Assembly (NCBI RefSeq): GCF_029892785.1
Contig: NZ_JARXXA010000023.1
Coordinates: forward strand, 1 to 51,485
Source of the DNA: Parabacteroides sp. PH5-46
Lineage (GTDB): Bacteria > Bacteroidota > Bacteroidia > Bacteroidales > Tannerellaceae
DNA length: 51,485 nt
Direction: 5' to 3'
In this document: positions 1-7,916 of the stretch, in pieces
How the letters are laid out: each line of letters opens with the position of its first letter
Numbering within the stretch: position 1 is the stretch's first letter
The notes under the pieces: generated by a model
Database searches by the model: none
Told to the model about the DNA's origin: nothing
The model's input: the letters and a program-made list of their open reading frames with translations, nothing else
Translations under genes and position numbers: made by a program

Positions 1-164
1 TAAAGATACTAATTCTTGCAGATATAAACAAGAAATAATCAAACTAATATATTGTCAATCAAATAAATGAAATGCTTTTAAGGATAGACTAATTAATCAC
101 CTATCGAAGTATTTTGTTGCGGATTGTAATTATGCTCTAAACGTAAACCGCCTCTAATATTTCT

Positions 165-172
165 TATATTTG
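165..172 (+). promoter_or_regulatory. Bacteroidetes -7 box before the first sigma gene
   Basis: The octamer TATATTTG matches the Bacteroidetes primary-sigma -7 consensus TAnnTTTG. It lies 28 bases before the ATG at 201, which leaves a leader of about 20 bases. No TTTG is seen at the expected -33 distance, so this is a half-match only. Bases 1-164 hold no supported gene. Confidence 0.5.
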
Positions 173-200
173 TATTCCACACAATAAGCGAAATATAGGG

Positions 201-764
201 ATGAATAATGAAGAACATAAGATAATTCTTATGCTTAAGCAAGGAGAAAACGCTGCTTACAAGTATATTTATGATCATCATTATGCATTGTTATGTGCTA
301 TTGCTAACGAATATCTTCAAGATAGTTTTCTTGCAAAAACAATTGTAGAAGACCTTATTTTTCATCTTTGGGAAAAGAGAGACACCCTTACTATCACCTC
401 TTCATTACGAGCTTATCTCGTACGCTCTGTACGAAACAGAAGTATTAATCATTTGAATCTTCAAAGAGAAAAAGTGGAAACAAACTTTTCCGAAATAACT
501 CCTTCCGAAGAAATAAAAATACATACTTCCCTTGCACTTGATTACCCCTCTGCTATTCTGTTAGAAAATGAGCTGGAAGAAAAAATAAACCAAGCTATAG
601 AAAACCTTCCCACAGAAACCAAAGCCGTATTCAAAATGAGCAGGTATGAAGACAAAGGATATAAACAGATAGCCAATGAAACAGGTATTTCCGTCAACAC
701 GGTTAAATACCATATAAAAAAAGCATTGACACTATTAAAGCAAGATTTATCAAAATATTTATGA
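201..764 (+). CDS. ECF sigma-70 factor, Bacteroidetes type
   Basis: This 187-residue protein has the length and layout of a group 4 (ECF) sigma factor. Region 2 (about residues 20-85) includes the motif LRAYLVRSVRNRSINHL, which is typical of the Bacteroidetes subfamily. Region 4 (about 125-182) ends in a helix-turn-helix around GYKQIANETGISVNTVKYH. Family knowledge: such factors direct RNA polymerase to a SusC/SusD operon and are held inactive by a FecR-type anti-sigma protein at the inner membrane. The context fits, because a FecR gene starts 55 bases downstream and an STN-bearing SusC follows. The ATG at 201 is preceded by an A-rich leader, as usual in this phylum. Identity as an ECF factor is secure; the regulon is inferred from position. 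Confidence 0.93.
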   Translation: MNNEEHKIILMLKQGENAAYKYIYDHHYALLCAIANEYLQDSFLAKTIVEDLIFHLWEKRDTLTITSSLRAYLVRSVRNRSINHLNLQREKVETNFSEITPSEEIKIHTSLALDYPSAILLENELEEKINQAIENLPTETKAVFKMSRYEDKGYKQIANETGISVNTVKYHIKKALTLLKQDLSKYL

Positions 765-819
765 TAAAATCACTACCCTGCCAACTAAAAAAAATGTCTT
801 ATTAATACAGAGTGTTTAT

Positions 820-1848
820 ATGGAAAATAAAAATACATATAAAGAGAGTGAGATAGATAACCTTATCATTTCATACTTTACGGAAAAGCTCGGAAAAAGA
901 GAAGTGGATCTACTGCGGGAATGGGTGCAACGTTCGGATGAAAATAAGAAATATTTCAACAATCTGCAGGAAATCTGGATAGCGTCTTTAGATCCGGATA
1001 AATCGAAGGAATATGACAAGGACGATGCATACGAACGCTTTTTGTTACGCATAACAAATAACGAAACAACAATTAAAGATAAAAAGACCCGTCTCTTGCG
1101 CTTATTACTTTATGGAGTAGCATCTGTCATCTTTATTTTATTAATTTCTTATGCCTCTTATTGGCAAGGTAGTGAGCATTTAAAGAGTCAATTTGCAGAT
1201 GTGGTAATTGAAGCTCCCTTAGGCTCAAAAACCAAAATGTATCTTCCCGACGGAACATTGGTTTGGCTGAATGCCGATTCAAAGATTACTTATTCGCAAG
1301 GATTTGGCGTCAACAACAGGAAAATTCATTTAGTGGGCGAAGGGTATTTTGAAGTCACAAATAATGAGAAACTCCCTTTCTTAGTTCGAACAGATGAACT
1401 TCATACAGATGTGATAGGTACCAAATTTAATATCCGAAACTACCCGGAAGAGGAAGAAGCCAGTGTAAGCTTGCTAGAAGGAAAGGTTTTGGTAAAAAAT
1501 ACGCTAAAAAATAACGACAAAGTATGCTTATCTCCCGACCAGAAGGTATTCTTAAATAAGAAAAGTGGTGAAATGCGTGTAAGCAAAGTCAACGCTCGAT
1601 ATACAATGGAATGGACAAACGGCTATCTTTTCTTTGATGAAGAATTACTGGTAGATATCGCCAAAGAACTGGAAAGAAGCTATAATGTTAAGATCGTCCT
1701 TTTAGACAAATCTCTGGAATCATTCCGCTTCTATGGCAATTTTATCCGAAGAGAACAAACGATTGATGAAATAATGATCCTTTTAGAATCAACAGGCAAA
1801 ATAAAATATGAAAAAGACGGAAGAAATATAAAGCTGAGCTCAAAATAG
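820..1848 (+). CDS. FecR-family anti-sigma factor
   Basis: This 342-residue protein has a cytoplasmic N-terminal helical part (1-90), one transmembrane helix (about 92-114), a periplasmic FecR domain (about 128-235, with PDGTLVWLNADSKI and GEGYFEV) and a C-terminal DUF4974-like domain (about 265-342, with FDEELLVDIAKELERSYNV). Family knowledge: the N-terminus binds the sigma factor, and the periplasmic part senses the STN domain of a substrate-loaded TonB receptor. It sits between its probable sigma (201-764) and its probable receptor (2073-5297). The gap of 55 bases to the sigma gene suggests cotranscription. No defects are visible. Confidence 0.93.
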   Translation: MENKNTYKESEIDNLIISYFTEKLGKREVDLLREWVQRSDENKKYFNNLQEIWIASLDPDKSKEYDKDDAYERFLLRITNNETTIKDKKTRLLRLLLYGVASVIFILLISYASYWQGSEHLKSQFADVVIEAPLGSKTKMYLPDGTLVWLNADSKITYSQGFGVNNRKIHLVGEGYFEVTNNEKLPFLVRTDELHTDVIGTKFNIRNYPEEEEASVSLLEGKVLVKNTLKNNDKVCLSPDQKVFLNKKSGEMRVSKVNARYTMEWTNGYLFFDEELLVDIAKELERSYNVKIVLLDKSLESFRFYGNFIRREQTIDEIMILLESTGKIKYEKDGRNIKLSSK

Positions 1849-1937
1849 GAAGCATGCATGCGCTTCAATTATTAACTTTATAAAATACTATTATGGATAC
1901 TAGTTAAAATCACACGTTTATCTTAGACCTATAATAA

Positions 1938-1972
1938 AGAATCGAGAGAAAGGGCTTTAATCTCTCGATTCT
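1938..1972 (+). terminator. Hairpin after the anti-sigma gene, terminator-like but without a U tract
   Basis: A perfect 12-bp inverted repeat (AGAATCGAGAGA, 1938-1949, with its complement at 1961-1972) encloses an 11-base loop. It lies about 90 bases after the FecR stop and about 100 bases before susC. On the + strand it is followed by an A run instead of a T run, so intrinsic termination is uncertain. It may instead be an RNA-stabilising or leader structure separating the sigma/anti-sigma transcript from the SusC/SusD transcript. Confidence 0.5.
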
Positions 1973-2002
1973 AAAAAAATCGGTCATTAGCGACTAAATC
2001 CC

Positions 2003-2039
2003 GAAAGTAACCTCAAAGATAATAAAAAAGGATACTTTC
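2003..2039 (+). other. Imperfect leader hairpin upstream of susC
   Basis: The segments GAAAGTAACC (2003-2012) and GGATACTTTC (2030-2039) can pair over 10 positions with one mismatch. The structure ends 33 bases before the SusC start codon, so it would lie in the 5' untranslated region. A role in translation or in sRNA control is possible but not shown. Confidence 0.35.
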
Positions 2040-2072
2040 ATAGTTATTACCTATAAACAATTCTAATTTATT

Positions 2073-5000
2073 ATGGAACACAAAAGAAAGGTCATATTAA
2101 TGGCCCTGCTAATGTTTTGCCTAAATTTAAGCGCTTTCACACAAAACATCAGCCTGAATTTAAGCAATGTAACCGTAAAGAATGCCATGGAGGCTTTGAA
2201 GAATGAATATGGCTACTCCTTCGTATTTGAATCCGGTGATGTGGACACTCAGAAGAGAATCTCTGTTTCGGCGCAAAAGCAGCCTATCGATCATGTTGTT
2301 AAGCAAATTCTACAAGGTCAGGAGTTGACCTATAAGATTCAAAACAAAAACATTACAATCAGTAAAGCTCTCGCTCAAAATCGAAATGCAAATCAAAAAA
2401 GAAAGGTCATATCCGGAACTATTTATGATCCGGAAAAGTATCCTGTTATCGGGGCAAATATCATTGAAAAAGGGACAGCAAACGGAATTGTCACAGATAT
2501 GAATGGGAATTTCTCCTTGGAAGTAGCAGAAAATGCCACATTGCTTATCTCATATATAGGATATACCACACAGGAAGTTTCAGTCAGAAATCAAACGAAC
2601 ATTAACGTAATCTTATCGGAAGATCATCAAACACTGAATGAGGTTGTTGTTATCGGATACGGAACCGTCTCAAAGAAGGAACTGACAAGTGCCGTATCGC
2701 ACGTTTCCAACAAAGACTTCCTGAATGTAGGAGGAAACAACCCGATTATGCAGATTCAGGGAAAAGTGTCGGGCGTATCTATTAGCAATACAGCATCGGC
2801 AGACCCAAACTCAAGTACTACGATCCAGGTGCGCGGTATCACATCCCGCCAAAGTACAGCCTTAGGTCCGCTTATTGTTATTGATGGTGTACCCGGTGGA
2901 AACCTGAATAATATCAATGAAAACGACATTGAGTCGATTGATATCCTGAAAGACGGAGCAGCTTCGGCCATATATGGTACACGCGGCTCTAACGGGGTAG
3001 TAATTGTTACCACTAAAAAGGGAAGCCGGGATGGAACATTTAGTACCACCTACACTGGCTATCTGAATGTATATAGTCCAAAAAAGCAGCTGAAGGTACT
3101 GAGTGCGGATGAGTTCAGGCAGCATATGCCGGAACGCGGAAACGACTTTGGAAGCAACACAGACTGGTTTGATGAGCTTACACAAACAGGCTTTACTCAT
3201 TTCCATACCATTCAGGTAAGCGGAGGAACAGCCAGAAACAATTACCGGGCAACTGTAGATTACCGCGACGGGAAAGGGATTGACATCCGCTCAACGCGCA
3301 AAGAAATCGGAGCACGTATGAGTGTGGAGCACACAGGAAAGAGCGATCTTTACAAGTTCATCTTTAATGCTGCCCCCAGAAAAATTGATTCCAACAACTC
3401 CGACTACGCAATGTTCTCTCAGGCTCTGACGCTGAACCCTACTATGCCGGTGAGGAATCCTGATAATCCTAAATATTTCTACGAAGCTACCGGTTGGGAA
3501 GCCGAGAATCCGGTGGAAAAACTGAGCATCGAAGAAAGTGGAGGAACCACAAAGTATCTGGACTGGGATGCAACCGTTCGTTTGAATCTACTCCCGCTCT
3601 TTGCTCCGGATAAAAACCATACGCTGACCACTCAGATCACGTTGGCTCAACAGATAAATGACACGCACAATTTCTGGTTCCGCCCATCTACTTCCACACT
3701 AGCCATGAAATCAGGACACAAAGGGGAAGCCAACCAGGAACGTAAGAGAAATATCCAAGAAAGTCTTGAATGGTTGGGCAATTATGCCTTTACACATAAC
3801 GAACATAACCTGAAAGCAATGGCAGGCTACTCCTATCAGTATTTCCAATACACACGTCTGTTTGCGGAAAACAAGAACTTCACATCCGACAAATTACTTT
3901 ACAATAAACTGGACGATGGTACCTATAATAAAGAAGTTATCGGGCGGCTCGGGATGGCATCAGAGAAGAACGACTCCAAACTGATCGCATTTTTCGGGCG
4001 TTTATCCTACGATTACCAGGGAAAGTACTTAGCTACCGCCTCTCTGCGCTACGAAGGTTCGTCCAAGTTCGGTGCAAACAACAAATGGGGATACTTCCCG
4101 GCAGCATCTGTCGGATGGAGAATTAGTGAAGAAAGCTTCATGAAAGACATCTATTGGATCAATGATTTGAAGATTAGAGGCGACTACGGAGTCACCGGTA
4201 ATCAGGGATTCGGTAATTACGAATCGTTAGCCACTTTCGGGGGATATGGAGAAGCTTACTACGGAGGGAAATATTACAAAGGATGGTCGCCCAACAGAAA
4301 CACCAACCCCAATCTAAAGTGGGAGAAAGGAAAAAACTGGAACATAGGGCTTGACTTTTCTTTATTCAAGCACATCCTAAGCGGTAGCCTCAATTACTTT
4401 AATCGTACGCAGCAGGACTTACTTGGAAGCTATAACGTTCCATTACCCCCGCATATCGCTACTACCACATTCGTGAACGTAGGTAGTATGAGAAACCAGG
4501 GATTTGAGTTAGATCTGAACATAAATGCCGTTCAAAACAATCAGTTTACCTATACGATTGGTCTGGTTGGATCTACAACCCATAATAAATTCCTCTCGTT
4601 CTCAAATGATATTTATACAGGACAGGAATACTACTGGCAGGATGGATTCCCCGCACCGGGAAGCCCGGGAGCTGTGCAGCGTATCGAGGAAGGGAAACGT
4701 GTTGGTACATTCCACACCTTTAAATATGCCGGCGTAGACGAACTAGGCAACTGGATGGTATATAATAAAGATGGAGAGAAAATACCTATCGGAGATGCTG
4801 TTGACGAAGATAAGAAGGATGTGGGTAACGGATTGCCCAAGTATTCTCTATCAATGACAAACAGCTTCAAATATAAGAATTTCGACCTAACGCTCTTCTT
4901 CAGAGGATACTTTGGGTATCAGGTGTATGATATTCATAATTTCTATTGGGGTTTACAATCGGCAGCTCCGAACTTAAATGTGTTGCAATCGACCTACAAG

Positions 5001-5297
5001 GAAAATGCACATATTACAACCGGTATGAATCAGCATAACAGTTATTTTGTGAAAGATGCCGACCATCTGAAATTAGACGTTGCTACTCTTGGTTATACAT
5101 TAAATGTAAGGAATAAGTGGATAGATAGTTTCCGGATTTATTTCACCGGACGTAACTTGTTTACGATAACCGGCTACAAGGGAGTCGATCTTGATATCTT
5201 CCCTAGCGCGGGGCTACAGCCAGGCATCCCGACAGACAAGAAAGGCTACTATCCCTCTAGCCGGCAGTATCTATTTGGTCTTCAATTAAGTTTCTAA
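2073..5297 (+). CDS. SusC/RagA-family TonB-dependent receptor with N-terminal STN domain
   Basis: This 1074-residue outer-membrane transporter has these parts in order: signal peptide (about 1-23, ending AFTQ), STN domain (about 28-97), CarboxypepD_reg-like beta-sandwich (about 111-184), the linker EVVVIGYG (190-197) typical of SusC proteins, a plug domain (about 200-315, with VIDGVPGGNLNNINENDIES and DGAASAIYGTRGSNGVV) and a large C-terminal barrel ending in LFGLQLSF. Family knowledge: SusC proteins import oligomers across the outer membrane with a SusD lid, powered by TonB. The STN domain marks a transducer that signals through FecR to an ECF sigma, matching the two genes upstream. The substrate is unknown, because no glycoside hydrolase, lyase or sulfatase lies nearby. 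SusD follows after 17 bases. Confidence 0.96.
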   Translation: MEHKRKVILMALLMFCLNLSAFTQNISLNLSNVTVKNAMEALKNEYGYSFVFESGDVDTQKRISVSAQKQPIDHVVKQILQGQELTYKIQNKNITISKALAQNRNANQKRKVISGTIYDPEKYPVIGANIIEKGTANGIVTDMNGNFSLEVAENATLLISYIGYTTQEVSVRNQTNINVILSEDHQTLNEVVVIGYGTVSKKELTSAVSHVSNKDFLNVGGNNPIMQIQGKVSGVSISNTASADPNSSTTIQVRGITSRQSTALGPLIVIDGVPGGNLNNINENDIESIDILKDGAASAIYGTRGSNGVVIVTTKKGSRDGTFSTTYTGYLNVYSPKKQLKVLSADEFRQHMPERGNDFGSNTDWFDELTQTGFTHFHTIQVSGGTARNNYRATVDYRDGKGIDIRSTRKEIGARMSVEHTGKSDLYKFIFNAAPRKIDSNNSDYAMFSQALTLNPTMPVRNPDNPKYFYEATGWEAENPVEKLSIEESGGTTKYLDWDATVRLNLLPLFAPDKNHTLTTQITLAQQINDTHNFWFRPSTSTLAMKSGHKGEANQERKRNIQESLEWLGNYAFTHNEHNLKAMAGYSYQYFQYTRLFAENKNFTSDKLLYNKLDDGTYNKEVIGRLGMASEKNDSKLIAFFGRLSYDYQGKYLATASLRYEGSSKFGANNKWGYFPAASVGWRISEESFMKDIYWINDLKIRGDYGVTGNQGFGNYESLATFGGYGEAYYGGKYYKGWSPNRNTNPNLKWEKGKNWNIGLDFSLFKHILSGSLNYFNRTQQDLLGSYNVPLPPHIATTTFVNVGSMRNQGFELDLNINAVQNNQFTYTIGLVGSTTHNKFLSFSNDIYTGQEYYWQDGFPAPGSPGAVQRIEEGKRVGTFHTFKYAGVDELGNWMVYNKDGEKIPIGDAVDEDKKDVGNGLPKYSLSMTNSFKYKNFDLTLFFRGYFGYQVYDIHNFYWGLQSAAPNLNVLQSTYKENAHITTGMNQHNSYFVKDADHLKLDVATLGYTLNVRNKWIDSFRIYFTGRNLFTITGYKGVDLDIFPSAGLQPGIPTDKKGYYPSSRQYLFGLQLSF

Positions 5298-5314
5298 TCT
5301 TAAAATCAAGTATT

Positions 5315-7060
5315 ATGAATATAAATCATTCTATAAAAAGTATAGGGCTGGCTATACTAATTGGTATTAGCAGTTGTACAAACCTGGATGAAAAGGTGTA
5401 TGATATTATCATAGCCGATACATTTTATCAAACGAAGGATAACATAATCCAAGGGTTCGTACGCCCTTTTGAACATGCTTATTGGTGCGTAAGCGGTGCC
5501 AACTTCCAAATCCAGGAAAATACGGCAGATCATTTCATGACTCTCAACAGGCAGGGACACTGGCTGGACGGCCAAAATTATTTCCGCCTCCACTATCATA
5601 CCTGGACTATTGACGATAATAATCCGCGTGATGTATGGAATAACAATTTCCAGGGAATCGTATATTGTAACAGTGCTATCGCTGATTTTGAGAAACTACA
5701 TGCGCCCGACTTCGACATGACAGTTGCAGAATTGGAAGACCTGAAAGCACAGCTCAAAGTATTAAGAGCCTGGTTTTATGTCAACCTGATAGATATGTTC
5801 CGCAACATACCGCTAGCACTTGAGTATCCTGATGATAATATGCAGCCGGCTCAGGTAAGTCCGAAAGAAGCCTTCGACTTTATTGAGCAAGACCTCTTAG
5901 CTGTAATTCCTCTACTCAATGCAAAAGAAGGTAGCGGCGGAAACGGTAACAAACAAGGCGGATGGAACAAAGCCGGAGCAGCTGCCCTATTGGTCAAACT
6001 CTATCTGAATGCAGAGCTATGGATTGGCGAAAACAGATATAACGATTGTGCCAATTATTGCGAGAAAATTATCAACGGAGAATACGGAGAATATGGCATA
6101 GCTAAACGGTGGGATGCTCCTTTCGACTGGCAAAACGAGACATGCGAAGAAATCATATATGCTTTCAGTAGCGCCTATGGTTATTCACACTGGGTATACG
6201 ACGCAAACATGTTCTGGTGGGGTGCTCCCTTTAAAGCTGCACCTTACTTCGGGTTTAAAGACTGGGGAGATATGAACCATCGTTACGGACTACAGCCCGG
6301 ACTTGATCTTCAAGGAAATGAGTACTCCTTTGCCAACGGTAAACCGGTCAGGAAATTCATGAAATATCCGGACGATATCCGTTTGAAGAAATACCGGAAT
6401 TTAGGAAATTCAACACGCGAAGGTATGTTTATTTACGGCGCCCTCGACTATATTGATGATATGGGAGATAAACAATATATTAAAGCAGACAATGGCCGGT
6501 ACACCTTGTATCTCCGCGACCAGGTTGGCTGGTTTGAAGATACCGATACCTCTAGCATTTCTCCGAACCCCAGCAGCGGTTCCGGAGTTATGATCTCCGA
6601 TATGGATCATGGCGACCAAAGTTCGGGTTGGTGCCTTATTAAATATCCTATCTACCGTTCGGATGATGTCGGCAAAATGGAGTCGGATTATGCGCTCATA
6701 CGTCTGGCCGAGATCTATTACTCACTAGCCGAATGTAAATTCCGTTTGGGAGACAAGGGGGCAGCAGCCAAATTATTGAATACCGTACGGAAAAGATATT
6801 ATCCGGAAGGTTCAGCCAGCCTCTACAAAGAAGATGGCAGCCAGATTACGGAGCAAGAACTTTTGGATGAATGGGGACGTGAGTTTATAGGCGAGAGCCT
6901 CCGCCGCACCGTACTCTGCCGCTTTGGCGCATATACCGGAGCATGGTGGGATAAACAACCGGAATCCGACAAGCATACGATGATTCTTCCTCTGGCTCGT
7001 ACGATTCTGGATTCTAACCCAAGTCTGGTACAAAATCCGGGGTATCCGTCGAACAAATAA
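5315..7060 (+). CDS. SusD/RagB-family outer-membrane lipoprotein
   Basis: This 581-residue protein begins with a lipoprotein signal whose lipobox ends in Cys21 (ISSC). The body has the SusD helical TPR-like fold signature: an N-terminal segment with LKVLRAWFYVNLIDMF, the motif AALLVKLYLNAELW, and a C-terminal RagB/SusD motif (RLAEIYYSLAECKFRLGD followed by TVRKRYYP). Family knowledge: SusD is the surface lid that captures ligand for the SusC barrel. It is cotranscribed with the SusC gene (17-base gap). A strong hairpin follows at 7093-7135, so the transcript probably ends here. The ligand cannot be predicted. Confidence 0.95.
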   Translation: MNINHSIKSIGLAILIGISSCTNLDEKVYDIIIADTFYQTKDNIIQGFVRPFEHAYWCVSGANFQIQENTADHFMTLNRQGHWLDGQNYFRLHYHTWTIDDNNPRDVWNNNFQGIVYCNSAIADFEKLHAPDFDMTVAELEDLKAQLKVLRAWFYVNLIDMFRNIPLALEYPDDNMQPAQVSPKEAFDFIEQDLLAVIPLLNAKEGSGGNGNKQGGWNKAGAAALLVKLYLNAELWIGENRYNDCANYCEKIINGEYGEYGIAKRWDAPFDWQNETCEEIIYAFSSAYGYSHWVYDANMFWWGAPFKAAPYFGFKDWGDMNHRYGLQPGLDLQGNEYSFANGKPVRKFMKYPDDIRLKKYRNLGNSTREGMFIYGALDYIDDMGDKQYIKADNGRYTLYLRDQVGWFEDTDTSSISPNPSSGSGVMISDMDHGDQSSGWCLIKYPIYRSDDVGKMESDYALIRLAEIYYSLAECKFRLGDKGAAAKLLNTVRKRYYPEGSASLYKEDGSQITEQELLDEWGREFIGESLRRTVLCRFGAYTGAWWDKQPESDKHTMILPLARTILDSNPSLVQNPGYPSNK

Positions 7061-7092
7061 ATGAGTGATTTCAAGTTAGTCTTGAATAAATA

Positions 7093-7135
7093 AAAATAGC
7101 ACGTTAGCGGTTTTATTTTGCTAACGTGCTATTTT
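7093..7135. terminator. Bidirectional intrinsic terminator
   Basis: A perfect 16-bp stem (AAAATAGCACGTTAGC at 7093-7108, complement at 7120-7135) has an 11-base loop, with A-rich sequence on one side and T-rich on the other. It lies between the convergent susD and LytTR genes and should work in both directions. The segment ATTTTGCTAACG recurs just downstream (7136-7147), a partial duplication of the right arm. Confidence 0.88.
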
Positions 7136-7156
7136 ATTTTGCTAACGACTGATTTT

Positions 7157-7906
7157 CTATTTGAATAATTGCAGAAATTGCTCCTTGTAACCGGAGGATA
7201 TTTCTATCTCTGTCTCGTCGTCCAACACTACATAGCCGCCGGATGCCTTGTGATAGGATTTGATCCGGTTGATATTGATGATGTGGGATTTATGCACCCT
7301 AACAAAAGGGTAAGGGAGCAGTTCGGCAAAGTATTTGAGAAAACGGCATACCATCTTCTTCTTTTTATCTGTCAGATAGATGTCGGTAAAGTTTCCATTC
7401 CCTTGCAAACGGATGATATCGTCCATCTTTACCACTTCAAAGCCTTCCAGAGTGGGAAGGATTACTTTCTGGTTTTCAGGGCGCGGCTCGCGAAAATTCT
7501 CTACCAGTATCTTGTTCCGGTCAAACATTTCCTTGTTGATAATATGTTGCTGCACTTTGTTTACTGCCAGTATCAGTTCTTCAATGCTGACGGGTTTCAG
7601 CAGATAATAGGCGGCACTCTGATTAAGCGCCCGCAGGGAATACTCGGAAAAGGCCGTCACAAAAATCGTTTCAAAGTAGAGGTCTTTGCAACCTTCCAAC
7701 ACATCAAATGCGTTACCAAAGGGCATTTCTACATCCAGAAAGACCAATTGCGGCTCTGTTTCGTGCAACAGCGGGATGGCTTCCTTGCAATTATGCGCCT
7801 CCCCTATCACCTCCACCTGGGGGCAATAACGAGAGAGATAATTCTTTAGTGCTTCCCGGGCAGCAGATTCGTCTTCTACGATAACGCTTCTGATAGTTTG
7901 TGTCAT
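7157..7906 (-). CDS. LytTR-family response regulator
   Basis: The 249 residues hold a receiver domain (about 5-120; acidic pair E11/D12, phosphoacceptor Asp58 in FLDVEMP, and YYLLKP near 100-105) and a C-terminal LytTR DNA-binding domain (about 145-245; VRVHKSHIININRIKS). Family knowledge: such regulators (AlgR/AgrA/LytR type) are phosphorylated by membrane histidine kinases and bind direct repeats. No kinase is next to it. Instead the gene begins 10 bases after the end of an S9 peptidase gene and appears to be the last gene of that operon. The partner kinase must be elsewhere, or the regulator may respond in another way. Confidence 0.93.
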   Translation of the reverse strand: MTQTIRSVIVEDESAAREALKNYLSRYCPQVEVIGEAHNCKEAIPLLHETEPQLVFLDVEMPFGNAFDVLEGCKDLYFETIFVTAFSEYSLRALNQSAAYYLLKPVSIEELILAVNKVQQHIINKEMFDRNKILVENFREPRPENQKVILPTLEGFEVVKMDDIIRLQGNGNFTDIYLTDKKKKMVCRFLKYFAELLPYPFVRVHKSHIININRIKSYHKASGGYVVLDDETEIEISSGYKEQFLQLFK

Positions 7907-7916
7907 ACCTCTTTAC

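Noticed and set aside
7169-7849. 226-codon + strand frame
   Set aside because: It lies entirely opposite the clear LytTR response regulator and has no family motifs; an antisense shadow.
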